A stretch of 64,000 nt of DNA from NCBI GenBank assembly GCA_015680685.1, contig MNCI01029516.1:94382-158381 (forward strand), in the 5' to 3' direction. Numbering within the stretch: position 1 is the first letter of the stretch; every line of letters starts with the position of its first letter. Shown one piece after another: positions 21,831 through 34,586 of this stretch. The notes beneath the pieces are model-generated. The model was not told the origin of the DNA, made no database searches, and was given only the letters and a program-made list of their open reading frames with translations. Origin of the DNA: Gnetum montanum. Lineage: Eukaryota; Streptophyta; Gnetopsida; Gnetales; Gnetaceae. The position numbers and the translations under genes are program-made.

Positions 21831-24800
21831 CTAAGGAAAAATTTCTAGGGTAGGAGGAGGTGCATCATCATCATCATGGCCACTAGGGACACTGCCATTA
21901 GTTGGTGCATGTACCATAACAAACAAATAAAAATAAAATATAAAAAAATAACTTAATTAGTAATTAACATAACTAAAATTTTAACAATACATAAAACTAA
22001 ATTATATTAAAATAAAAACTTAAAAAAAAATACAAACCTATGAAGTTTCTAGTGTATGGTCTTCTAAAAGAAAGTTATGAAAACTAGCCTCTAAATGATG
22101 AAGAATTTTCTTTTCATTCATGTTAGTCTAGTCTTTTGCTCCAAGGTCCACACTCGTCATGATGTTGATCTTGTTGATATCTATCCATGATGGGATCTCC
22201 CATGAAATGGTGATAGTGATAGTGGCTGCCTCCCTTGAGGTAGTAGCAATCTGAGGGGTAGGGGAATAAAATAGTACCAAAGAATCTTCAAACAACTTGA
22301 AGGTCTCCTCTTCATTGATCCTTTGCATGAACATCTCTAGCCTATAGCTCTTTATAGTCTCCTCCTAAAATCACTTATGATAACTTTCATTTTCACCCTT
22401 GTATTTACACTTGTGATCCTTTTGGACTTTTCCCCCACTCAAGGACCCAAGCACAATAGTTCTACCATCTTTAATCTTGTGTACCATCAAGTCCATTTAA
22501 GTCTTCTATTTGTTAAGGTTCCTAGCCAATGTGACCTTGTCATGGATGGTGTTCCAATAATGTGACAATTTTATCTCCTTCATATGTAAAGATTCTCTAT
22601 TAGCTACATGAACCTCCATGGACTCCTTGCAGTCCGTAAGGTCTTTGATATCCTTAGCCTACCATTTTATCTTCTTTTCCAATGCTACAACTTGTTCCCA
22701 AAGGAATTTGTTAGAACATTGAATATCCCAAGAAGTCTTAGAACATGGAAGAGCACATTCGGTCGCACTCTTGTATAGCCTTCATGAAACATTTTCCACT
22801 TCAAGTAGTAGCTTAGGTAGCCCATAAAGCTCAACACCATGTTCTAGATCCCATCCTACCTTAGACTCTAAACAAAAGAAAAATTACAAAAATAAAGAAA
22901 ACAAGTAATCAATGAAAATAGCCAAAAATCCTTTAAGAAACTAAATCCATATAACCATAAAACTTAAAACACCATGAAACCAAAAAATATAAACAAAATT
23001 GTATACAAATAAAAAAATTAGACAAATATGCTAATGTTCTTACCAACATTGAGAGCAATATCTTGCAATTGATTAATCGTGTCTTCAATCATTCCACACA
23101 TGAACTCTATTTTTTCATGAACCTCCATCCATGGTTTTGTACAAAATGTAGAGGTTGATGCTTCTGGTTGGGGGTTCAAGTACTACAACAAGAATAACCA
23201 TCAACTTAAAATCAAAACTAGTTTCAACATCAAACCATAAGATGCAACACATAAAATAAAATTTATAAATACCTGGGTGACCATGCATGATGTCAACATT
23301 AGCTCCATCATTGAATGATGGGTCTTCAAATATGGCATCCAAGGCCTCTAACACTTCATTGGACATTGGTTTTACTATCTCTTATTGTCTCAATGTCTCT
23401 TCCTCTTACCATTTCCTCTCTACCTCTACTATAGCCTAGGTTGCAAGTTCATGAGCTTTACATGCAAGAATGACAAAGATAAGACATTGAACAAACTAGA
23501 AATTTTTCCTAAAAATAATAACATAAATATGCATATAACATAACATAAAAATTTATATAAAATAACACAAAAAACTAGAAAACCAAAAAGATAACAAAAA
23601 TAAAATGCAACCAAAACATACATAATATATTGTGATGTGCCTAAGCAATCCTACGGAAGATCTTCTTCCTTGATTGTTGCTTGACAACTATAATGGTCTC
23701 CTCAACTAGTGGGTACTTCAACTTTTTTTTGGCTACCCATTAGCCTTTGCAAATAACTCCTTGGCCTTTTTAGCATTCCCGTGGGTAATATGGGGTTCAA
23801 CCCCTATGCTGTCAAGGGAAGAACAACATACACCACTAAATATTTTAGTGGTAAGAGAGAATGACTTCTTGCTATCCTCCATTGGTGGATTCTAAACCTA
23901 AATGGCTAGAATGATGTGCTTTATCCAAGGTTTAGAAAATTAGGATGGATCATGACTTACCCATTTTCCATCCTTCTTCACCACTAGGAATTCCATGAAT
24001 CTCCTTAGATATGCTGCAAAAAATGCAAAATGCATATGGAATATCATCTCAAGGTTCTTTTAAAATTTGAGGATCTCCTCCCATAGCCTAGGGACCAAGT
24101 GAGTAGCCTAGTTGAATTGAGTACTATTGGTGAGGACCCTCTTCATTATCCAAGCTTGTTGAATGCCAAGGATAATTTTTTGTGATAGCAAAGTGGGAAA
24201 TGTCTTGGAATGGAATAATGGATACATCTCATTGGCCTTTATGACCTACTAGTAATCTAAAGACAAACCACCATGGCCCCAACAAGTGTTTAGCCATTCT
24301 TCAACCTTCTCCTTGTGACCCACCTCTTTGCCTACGTTTGTGATAACTTTCATTTCATCGCAAGGTATGCCAAATTGGTTGCTGAATGTAGATTCACTAA
24401 TGGCCAAAGTGATAGGTACACTATGGACATGAGAGATGAATTTCTTGACTTCTTTGTCAAAGGAGTTAATGATATTTACCATATCTTCTATAAGCATGGA
24501 TGGACTAGGGATCATAAAAAGGTTGAGCAAACCTGCATTGGCAACCTTTGTCTAGATTTCTCTAGGTGCTCTACTAGCCATCCACTCCTATACTGAGTCT
24601 ACTTAATACCACTTAAGGATAAGCATCTTATTTGTACATCTTGAAGTTATCATGACAACATTTGATTTGATTTTGATGTTTGCTCTACGATATAACATGG
24701 ATAGTCATTTAGCCTTCAAGTATGAATGCATCACATAGGATCAAAAATAAAAAATAATAAAAATATAAAGAATAAGAATTAAGTACATATCAAACATAAC

Positions 24801-27168
24801 CAAAATTTTAAAATTAAACTTATAGCCCAAAACCAATTAAACAATTAAAGCCTAAGTAACCAAAAAATGACACAACTAGAGAACATTGATATTAATAACC
24901 AAAAAATTTAAATATGAACATATTTAAGTTACTTGGTTTAAGAAATGTTGTGGCTCTCAAGGCCATAGGTGCATGAGCACCTAAGTTTGGAATACCCCAC
25001 TAGTATGAGCAATTTCATTGGCCAAACACCTATAGTAGGATTAGGAGTAGCAGGATGTGTATCTATCAAAATCATCCTTTAGCTACTCCAACATCATAAG
25101 CCTCGTGGATGTACCTTGATAAAAAACCTCTAAGGCAGTATGCACCAAGGATAAGACTTGGTCATTCTTGATCAAACCGTTGTTGTCTACCCTATACTTG
25201 CAACACATAACTTATTTTAACCAAGTAGCCTAATGAAAACAAGAAAGTAAGACCAAAAAATTATAAGGTCACTTATGCTCCCAAGTAGTAGAAGGTGCAT
25301 ATGGAGAATTTTGGAACAAGTTGTTGACATGGTGACCTATCATCAACATGTTGTTAGCATTGTACTACGAAAACTCTATCATGTCCCAAATATGGGATAG
25401 TTTACGTGTATCTAGAGTGTACATGCTAGTATAATGGTCACCCTCCACATGAGTAGTAGGGTCATCCACAATAAAATTAGTGATGAGACTAGAAGATTGG
25501 GATAGCAAAGTCTTCATGGTAACAACTATGATGTCTAAGGTGAAGTGTGATGATAAGATCACACTAGAATGATAGAATAGGAAAGCTTGGAACTCTTTGG
25601 TCCCAAGCCTAAACCAAAGGGAGCCATGATCCACAACCATATCAATAAGCAAACTATTGGATCCTATACTGTTGATACAACATAGAATCCCAACAAGCTT
25701 AATGATCACCAAGATGGATTTTAAGAAGGCCCTACGCAACCAAAGATAACCATTACAACCTTGCATGACCTTAATAAAAAAATTCAATAATGGAAAAATA
25801 AAATTATAAGAATGGTACCAAAATTATCATGTAAAATTCAATAATAAAATTTACACATGACAACACAAAACAAAAAACAAAATTCAACTAAAAGTTTATT
25901 GAAAACCAAGTAGCTTGTTAACACCAATGACAATCTCATGGTAGAAATATACATAAAAATTATAGATATTTTATGTAAAAAATTAAAAATATGAGAACAA
26001 GAATGTACCAAATTTTAATCCATAGTAACATTTATAAAAATTCCAACCTGAATTTGATGATATTTTGACTAGAAATCGTAGTTTATGGTGAAATGGCTAT
26101 AGTAAATTTCTAGAAAAACTAAATAATAAATTTCAAAAATATTGAAAAAGTTGTTGGAAATTAATATAGATCATGAAATAAACCATTAAAAGCCAAAAAA
26201 ATTCACAGTAAAATCCAAAAACTGTACCAACATTTCCTATACAATTGGGAAGGCTTGCAGATTCTATAGCTGAAACTATGACTATACAAGGTAGTTCATA
26301 TCAACAAGAAAATGATAAAATTTTACTCAAAATTTTTCTCCAAGTGTAGGCAATGTATACATGAATAATTTAACATAAAATAAATTCAAAATTTACCACA
26401 ATAAAATTACAAAAATCAACACAACAACCTAGGACCACTTTGAAATTTTTTAAAAAATCCCAGTTTGCATTGAAATAGCTACAGTAAAACCCCTAGGAAA
26501 ATTATGAAAGCATCTCAAAAAATACTAGAGTTGCATAAAAACTTTCTAAATGGCCCTAATGATCCTCAAGAGGTAGGGGAGTTGCTAGAAAATATTATTT
26601 CAAGTGTCAAAACTAACAATCTCAAAGGGGTAAAAATAGTAACAAATTGAAAAATCACTATGCATTGGCCTACAAAAAAATTTGTATAAAATTAACCATC
26701 GATTAGAAATTAGTGATTAAACCATTTATTTGACCATTAAAAAATGTATAATGAACCTATGGCCTTGAAAACCAAAAATTACATACCAGTTGTAAAAAAT
26801 TGAAAAGTAGCTCTACATTTTAGTGCAAAATAGTGAAAACGCATACAATAGGCTAGATAAACAAATTTAAAATTTTGCATAGGAAGGCCATAAGGCAAAA
26901 ATAACAACATGAACACATTGAAATAATGTAGATACAATATCTAAATCATAAAATTCAAATTTTTCTTAACATACATGATGTATATACCACAAAATGCATA
27001 CAAAATTGGCTAAAAATCAATGAAAAATGGTTGAAGAAGAGTACTTGGAAATCATGTTAGTGGGACCTTATTTAGTTATAGGCCTTGGTCAGTGAGATAT
27101 TTCCTTGGTAGTAGTCTCAACCTCTTCTACAGCTGGGTTCATACTTGTAGTGCCTCTTCTCTTTGACA
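21831..27168 (-). pseudogene. Element A antisense gene (oldest copy)
   Basis: Decayed relative of the B gene, opposite to element A gag-pol. Recognised parts, in gene order: possible exon 1 at about 27168-27090 (MSKRRGTTSMNPAVEEVETT); exon 2 from 25731, preceded by TTGCGTAG, to about 25262 (VIIKLVGILCC, LWFRLGTKEFQAFLFYHSSVILSS, LSHIWDMIEFS); exon 3 at about 25195-24955 (DNNGLIKNDQVLSLVHTALE); exon 4 at about 24690-23640 (MVNIINSFDKEVKKFISHVH, FAAYLRRFMEFLVVKKDGKW); small exons between 23620 and 23040; exon 7 at about 22865-22060 (CALPC, then FLWEQVVALEKKIKW); acidic last exon (GHDDDDAPPP) to the TAG at 21831. Motif I is KLV, with no Asp. Many stops and frameshifts. It shows that the gene was present in the oldest element here. 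Confidence 0.72.
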
Positions 27169-27871
27169 TCTTGAATAAGTCAAATTCAAAAAACCTTCAA
27201 ATCTTCTTCTTCCCTAAGCAGCTATGCTTTCTCTGGGATGGAAGGTGGCAAAGATATGTTGAGGATTGGTGATATGTGTGCTAAGAATAGTTTAGAAACC
27301 TCAATATCAATGGCTTCCTATGAAAACTAGGTTAGGAAGAGTGATTTTCCTAGAATTTGCAAAGAAAAAACCTTCCAATACTTATGCATTGGTATCATAA
27401 ACCTTCCATGTCCACAAATCCCACATAATTCCATGTTCACATATGGAAACTAGAAACTACACTGGGTTAGTGGAAAAATTAATGCCTAATGACCATTTAA
27501 GCATGGGTGGGTCCCACTAGGTGCCTTCCAAATAAACTAATTAAAAACATAATACAATGGAATTATCATAATCTAACAAAAACCATCTTGGGATTAATGC
27601 TTAAATAAGCCTTGTAATGGGTTCCAATCTATAGCCATGACCAAGATACATCTCCTAGCCATTCATGCTCATCACACTAAAGCCAATAAAGAATTATATA
27701 AAATTGGAAACCTAGACATTGATACTGGAGGGTCTTAAGCACTAAAAGTGGCCAAAACTCATACAAAAATAAAACATTTTTTGAAAATTATGATGGATAG
27801 AGGTAAAACTATTCTAGCTAGTGTAGTTTTATAACAGATGAAGATAATTAACATCAACAAGACCTCTGACT
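27169..27871 (+). repeat. Element A spacer, left part, no gene
   Basis: Upstream region of the antisense gene. Near 27796-27830 it carries one copy of the unit with core CTAGCTAGTGTAGTTTTA that continues as a tandem series after element C, at 44881. Element C therefore inserted into this array. Nothing else is recognised. Confidence 0.5.
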
Positions 27872-28490
27872 TGAAACACCCCAAAATTTCAAAGCCATTC
27901 TTGCTTCACCAGGCCTTGCAATTCGCGTAGCACCACAGTAGTTCTTCGGGGAGGAGAATGCTCTGAATTCAGGCTAGCCAGTTTGGCAAATTTTCTACTT
28001 TAGGTGTAAACAGGCTCTACAGATCAGCCTGCCTATCCACCTAAGAAGTTTGCCTAGCTGACAGCTTGCTCAGAAATAGTATGCAAAGTTGACAGCAGTG
28101 CTTAGGATGCGTGGAACAGTTCGGCAAGTTTTCTAAGTCACAAAGTTTGCTACGCTATGCTACGCCCTACTATGTAGCATAGCAAGCTTTAGAAAATAAT
28201 TGCAGAATGAAGTGCCACGGTACGCTACATAGTGTAGCGTAGCATGGCAACAACTATATAGCTAGCTCCATCGCCCAACTTCAAGTCCTTCAACAATGTC
28301 CCTTTTCGTCAGGAAGCGGCGGACCATGTCTGCTACTATGCTACACTGAGCTACATGGTGTAGCGAGGCGTAGCAATCCTATGGAAGAGACAAAAGGCAG
28401 CTCAAAGGGAAGAATCAACAAGTTCATGAGTCTCGCAACACGGGAAGCAAAGTTTGCACATTGGTAAAATTTTTGCGACTAAGGCCATTC

Positions 28491-28530
28491 GCTACGCTAC
28501 GCCATGCTACGTAGCGTATCATAGCGTAGC
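28491..28530. repeat. Nested palindrome in element C LTR
   Basis: Outer arms GCTACGCTA (28491-28499) and TAGCGTAGC (28522-28530) enclose the perfect 10-bp palindrome GCTACGTAGC (28506-28515). Similar modules lie at about 28150-28190, 28218-28250, 28335-28377 and 28570-28613. Confidence 0.8.
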
Positions 28531-28847
28531 AAGCATGCAACACACATGTAGTGGAATGTGAAACAAGGTGCTACACTATGCTAAGCATGCTACACTACAA
28601 AGTACAGCAAAACATGTGGTTGGTTGTGTAACATTAATGCGCTTCACCTAATTGAACCATTGGCAGACGTCTCTAGACCATGACGGTGCAATTACAGCAT
28701 GGAAGAGTCATAGTTACGGCATGGCAGGCTTGCACTATAATAGTCATGCAGGTCCAAAGGTCATGCATGGCATGTGCCACACTAGCAAGTCAACATGGGC
28801 CCAAGGCATGTGGCATCCAAACTGCCCCGTTCACATGCCCTTGGTCC

Positions 28848-28855
28848 TATAAATA
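28848..28855 (+). promoter_or_regulatory. TATA box of element C 5' LTR
   Basis: TATAAATA in GGTCCTATAAATACCCC, repeated at 44268-44275 in the 3' LTR and at 51569-51576 in element D. It is the likely start of element RNA synthesis shortly downstream. Confidence 0.75.
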
Positions 28856-29466
28856 CCCCAACGAACAACATTCAAAGGGTTCAAATTTTTTCAATTCTTT
28901 GACTTCTCCTCTCTTTGGAATTGTAACATTGAGCATTGTAAGATTTCTATTTGACACTGCAAATAGTTAGCATCTTCAGCTGGCATTTTTTTCTATTCCC
29001 TTTCTACCACCTTGGTAGAATGCTGCATTTTCAGTACCTAAGTCTATGCCCAAGCACACAACCTGTTTTGCTCTACACGTCTTGGTTACTCTCGGGATCT
29101 CTACACTTCATCATGCTGTGCAACCGACTATATCCATCTTGATAAAGCAAACTTGTAGCTTCAGAGTGGTGCATTCTTCTAACTACATTTTACTTTGTTT
29201 CCTACTTATTGTTGTGTGTCGCATTGTTTTCTACTTTATTTACTTTCAAGCATTACTTCGTATTTTCGTTCCCATTTTCAAGTTATATGTTGCAAAAGGC
29301 TATATAGATGCCGATTAAGTCCCTGTCTGCACCCTGTATATAGACCATTTAGGGCACCCCGTATCTGCACACACCCAACATGGCCCTCCTGCAGATACGG
29401 GGTTGAAATTGTCATGCCTGTCGACCCCTCGGTGTTTTCCAGTCGCCGATGCTTTTGGTTGCTACA

Positions 29467-30007
29467 TTTTTCTAGGGCTAGAAGGAGGGCCTTTTGGTGC
29501 CTTTTCCACATATCATGGTAGTTCTATGAGCCTTCTACACCCTAATATACATAAGCGTAAACTTGACACCCTTTTGCGATTGTTTATGCTTTGTGTGGTG
29601 CAGATCGGTCGCCTCGACAGTTCCCCGGGAGCCCTACAGAACACAAGACCTTCGATCGCCAGTTGACTAGCTTTTCTTAAGGTAGTCTTGCATGCATTCT
29701 GTACCCCATCGCGTGTGGTACAAAGTGGTTGCCTCGACGGTCCCTCTGGGATCCTGCAAGATGCAAAGCCTTTGATCGCTAGTTAGCTTGCCTATCTTTT
29801 GGTAGTCTTGCATGTGCTCTACACCTCATCGCGTGCTGGCGTAAACGTGACACCCTTTCGTGGTTGTTTACACTTTGTGTGATGCAGATTGGTTGCCTCG
29901 ATGGTTCCTCAGAAATCTGGCAAGACATAAAGCCTTCTTTTTGTTGCCTTTTAGTCTCTGTTCTTTTTGCACTTGTTGCGCTCTTTTGAAAAATTGCTCA
30001 GCTTATA
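29467..30007 (+). repeat. Element C leader: primer site and three leader repeats
   Basis: The primer-binding site at 29473-29490 reads TAGGGCTAGAAGGAGGGC, a mutated form of the TGGCGCTAGAAGG site of D. Three copies of a unit starting GTGGTGCAGATCGGTCGCC begin near 29599, 29717 and 29877. Each continues with a CTCGACxGTTCC core and a GATCGCCAGTTGACTAGC-like end. Element D has two copies (52367, 52522) and B one. No reading frame of note. Confidence 0.7.
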
Positions 30008-33000
30008 ATGGCTTTTTCAACTACTGCTACCAATGCCTTCAACGTGGAAGTTCCCTTCAACATTGAAGACCCCATCATGGTTCAAGGCACTACTGGTGCC
30101 GAACAACCACTAAACCTAATGCTAGAAACACGTCGATCTCTCAGAACCCAAAATCGAGGATATGAGGGATTGGCCCAGCAACATGAGCGTTATAGCTTCC
30201 TCTGTGTAAAGGTGCAAGTCAATCTGCCCTTGGATGTACATGAATTCGAGGAAAAATGTAGCTTTGAGTTTGTTTACTGCAATGGGAAGGAATTTGTCCC
30301 TACTCTCGGTGTTTCTTTACCTTTAACACAAGCGTACCAAAGGCTTCTAGACCAACTAATCTAGTTGGCTAGGCTTAGGGAGCAACAGGACACAGTGTCC
30401 AACCAAGATGACACTTTCCAGGATAGACAGGAGGAACTTGATTCCCAATCATATGAGGGAGGTCCAAACAATCCCACTCTTGTGCCTCCTACCCAGTCCT
30501 TCTGGGCCAAGCTGTCATCTCTTACCGCTCCCTTTGTAATTACGCGTACACTTCTGCAACCCACGATTACAGCTACTATGGATAGCCATGCCAATCCTGT
30601 GGTGTTTTAATGCCCACCCTCGCATGTTTTGCCTATTCAATTTGCAACTACTATTCCTTTGCAGGTTGTTCAGTAGTCTATTCCTATGGCACATAATACG
30701 CCAACCATGGCTACCCTGCCACGTGTTCATACCATACTGACTTCACAAACATACGTGACTCCTATATCTATTCCTACATTCACATCTATTCCACCCACTG
30801 TGGCGGGCCCTGGCCCGTCCACATGGTGGATCCCATTTGCTTCTTTGCCTACCCCACAACTGTTGCAAATGTCTCACTACGTGCGCTCTCAAATACACTA
30901 AGCCTTGTTGTTGGCACATCCTAACACTAGGCTATTATCTACATTGTCGGTGATACAAGCAGTCTACCTAGCAGCCCAACTTATGGTCACCACCTTAACA
31001 ACACCACTTGCTAGGTGGTGGACAACATAGGTAGCACTGCTCATGGGGGTTGCCCCAATAGTACTGCCAATGGGTCACGCTACCACCCCTACCATGCCAC
31101 AGGTGGGAGCTGCCTCCGTAGCTCCCCAGCCATCCACAACGTCGTTGGGTTTGGACCAAGCATTTCAGCTCATCCAGACCCTCACTGAGGAAATAAAACA
31201 CCTCAAAGCTGCTAGGTTTGACACGGTACAAGTCATGGACTTCTACCAGGATAACCCTATCAGACCTATAATCCTTGCTTTGACACTACCCCCAGGGATG
31301 TCTCTCCCACATTTCACGAAGTATGATGGGGAGGGAGATCCCAATACACATCTTGTCACCTTTAGGTCTGAATCTTTGCTATTGCAACAATGGCCGCACA
31401 CGATCGTTCGCATCTTCACCATGTACCTAGCTGGGAAAGCCTTGGATTGGTATCATGTGTTTCCACACTCATCCATATCAACTTTGGAAGAGCTGTTGAC
31501 CTAGTTCGTGACGCGTTTCAAGTATAACTTGAAGCCAGAAACCATGCTGGATCAGTTGATGAGCATAAAGCAAGATGCTCTAGAGTCGGTCTAGAAGTTC
31601 ATTCAATGTTGGAGTGTAACCCTTAACGAAATTCGCGAGCCCATCGCAGAGGCCCACCTACTGGCTGTCTTTAAGGGCACAATGAACGACTTCATCAAGT
31701 CTAAACTGTACTACCTCGCTTCTTACTCTCTTAGTCAGGCTTTTGCCTAGACTAAGAGCATACAAGATGCAGCTGAGGTAAGTAAAGACCTGGCCTACAT
31801 CGCTTACAAAAGAACCTTCAAAAAGAAGGACAAGGATAAAGCCTTGACAACCATAGTGGCCACAGTGGCAACCAAGGCCAAGCCCAAACCTAGCAACAAC
31901 GGTAGCAAGAATAACAAGAAACTGGCCATACTTGCGGTTAACCCCGCACCGAAACAGGGCCACGTGCCACAACCTGCTATGCCTACACTTGAGATATCTA
32001 CACAAACCAAACCCAACTTTGAGTGCAAAGACCACACAAAGTACACCTCACTACCTCTCAAGCCTTCAGAGCTTCTGAACCAACTGCTGACAGTAGGATA
32101 TATCCAACATAAGAAGATGTCAAGAGAAGAAATCGTAATTTAGCAACGTTATTGTGAGCTCCTTAGGAACCCCTCTTTGGCCTTACCCAATGAGCCTCTA
32201 GTTCCTAGGGGTTTCAGGCTAGATAGGTTTTGTGAATAACACCAACAGTGTGGTCACAACACGGATTACTATTTGGCATTGTAGGATGACATCCAGAGAT
32301 TAATTGACCAAGGGAGACTGGTGTTGGACGAAAGCAACCCAGTACGTCTTGAAAATGAATCTATGCATGTCTACACAGATCCCCTCAATGCCAACAATGT
32401 TAGTTATGTAATCAACACCATCGTCATTGATAGTGATCCTAGGCCACCCCAGTAGCCATTCGTGGTCCATGTGCCTCAGCGTAGCACACTAGCACCATGA
32501 GAGGCTAATCGAAGCTCGCAATAGCTATTCATCCTAAAAGTCCCACCACGGGCATCTACCTTTGCGTCACCTGTCGACGGGGTCACGTGGCCCCATCCCC
32601 TAACACCTCTAGCTCCATTCTTCATCAAGGGGCCGATGTCCTCAATGGCCTCCATCTCACGCAGAACAGTTGAATAGCCTTCTTGCCCTGCAAAGTGAGA
32701 AGCCCACTTAACGGGTGAGACGTCAAAGGGAAGTACCATCAAAGGTACCCTCGATCCTACGTCTTCACTCCCTATGTGTGTGCCTTTACAACCTAAGACA
32801 AAGGTCGACACGACCACACAGCCTTCACCACTCTACCAACAAGGATCTGAACCTAGATCCAAAGTCGCCCTCCTCGAGAAATCTATCTTTTGGGATAGAC
32901 CAAAGAGGAGGAAAGCATCAAGCAAGGGGGCAGCCAAGATCTCTTAGACACCCTCACATGGGTTAAATGAGATCTAAAACAAAAAAAACACTACATTGAG

Positions 33001-33850
33001 CTTGTACGACCTTATCATGACATCCATCCCACATCGCGAGGCTCGGATTCGCATGTTGATAGTGATTCCGATCAATGAAGACATGCCAGCGGAAGAAGAA
33101 GCAATCCACTCAGTCATGCTTTCTCCTGCACCTACAGGGTTAGAACAGCCTCAACTAACCTTTTTCAATGACACTATTAGGGAAGATCCTGAAGGGGGTC
33201 AAGTGACTACGGCACCCTTTTTCATCATAATTCGGGTCGGCCAACACTGGATCTGAAGGGTACACGTTGATGATGGGGCTGCCACGAATGTCATCCCCTT
33301 CCCCATTGTAGACAAGTTGGGCTTAGTCGACCAAATTAAACCCACAAGAACATCATGCCTGAGGTCATTCAATGGGGCACGAGTCGTGGTAAAGGGCACA
33401 ATCCATATAAACTTCATGGTAGCAAACCAGTTCCCACAAACGTAACGTTCATCGTGGTTGAGGAAACTCTTGGGTTTAATCTGATCTTAGGGAGAGTGTG
33501 GTTAGCACAAGTTAGGGCTATCTCCTCACCCATACACCAGGAAATCCACCTGCCTTATGTAGGCAAGGAAGTGGTGATCCATGGTGACAAAGTAGCAATG
33601 CAAGCGATCCACAACATAGGCATGGAAGACGGCTTAGAGGTCATAACTTTTGAGAACGAAGTATCTATTGCAACTTATACTGACTACCTAACAAGGGGGT
33701 CAACTCAGTAGGTTGATTTCCAATACGAAAACACATAGACTGAGTTACCCTTCCAAGTGAGAGGCGATGACATTGACAAAGGCCCTGGTGGAGTACCTTG
33801 GCCTTACGTCTCACTCAAACTGCACGAGGTCAAGAATCAACTTCACCTAG
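30008..33850 (+). pseudogene. gag-pro: Element C gag-protease
   Basis: Starts at ATG 30008 (MAFSTTATNAFNVEVP). N-terminal domain with GYEGLAQQHERYSFLCVKVQ; Pro/Thr-rich linker; gag domain from about 31230 (FYQDNP, MSLPHFTKYDGEGDPNTHLV); Lys/Ala-rich part; zinc-knuckle-like CE*HQQCGHNTDYY (last Cys lost); spacer; protease with active-site DDGAATN (about 33270) followed by FNGARVVVKG, GFNLILGR and SSPIHQEIHLPY. It ends PYVSLKLHEVKNQLHLA then TAG at 33848-33850. Stops are mostly TAG for Gln (LT*FVTRF, SV*KF, FA*TK). A 1-nt loss near 33430 shifts frame. The protease Asp residue is retained, unlike in A and B. Confidence 0.88.
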
Positions 33851-33879
33851 CGTAGCAACCCCACTGCTTCTGGCACATA

Positions 33880-34530
33880 CACTACTTATATGCTTCTACG
33901 CTACAGCCCAAAACCGCCTAAAACTATTAATGTGCATTCACGTGATGGCCTGAAATGGCCTAAAACTACACTACGGCCCGAAGCAACCTAAAACTAGCAA
34001 TGTGCATTCACGCAATGGCTCAAAATGGCCTAAAACTACACTACGGCCCAAAATGGCCTAAAACTAGCAATGTGCATTCACGTGATGGCCCGAAATAGCC
34101 TAAAACTAGCAATGTGCATTCACGCGATGGCCTGAAACGACCTAAAACTAGCAATGTGCATTCATGCGATGGCCTGAAATGGCCTAAAACTACACTACAG
34201 CCTGAAACGGCCTAAAACTAGCAATGTGCATTCACGCAATGGCCAAAAATGGCCTAAAACTACACTACGGCCCGAAATGGCCTAAAACTAGTAATGTGCA
34301 TTCACGTGATGGCCCAAAACGGCCTAAAACTACACTATGGCCCGAAATGGCCTAAAACTAGCAATACTACGCTATGGCTTGAAATGGCCTAAAACTAGCA
34401 ATGGCCCGAAACGACCTAAAACTAGTAGAAGTTACTAGTTAGCCTTTGTTCAAGTGGTTGATGCCATCATCCCTTTGGCATGTTACGTAATGGCCCGAAA
34501 TGGCCTAAAACTAACACATGAAAGCATGAA
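33880..34530 (+). repeat. Element C tandem array 1
   Basis: About 18 copies of a GGCCTAAAACTA core. Two unit types alternate: a longer one with GCAATGTGCATTCACG and a shorter one with CACTACGGCCCGAAA, giving a higher-order repeat. It lies between the convergent 3' ends of gag-protease and the antisense gene. Confidence 0.92.
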
Positions 34531-34586
34531 CATTCTATACAAGACACACGTATGCAGTACACAAGTTAGCGCAAAATCCTCTTTCT

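Larger units (their letters stand above)
27872..29466 (+). repeat. Element C 5' LTR
   Basis: Begins TGAAACACCCCAAAATTTC and ends GGTTGCTACA. Aligns with 43303-44880 and, less closely, with the LTR of D (50575-52231). U3 contains several GCTACG/CGTAGC palindromes (28140-28620) and a TATA box at 28848. Confidence 0.93.
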
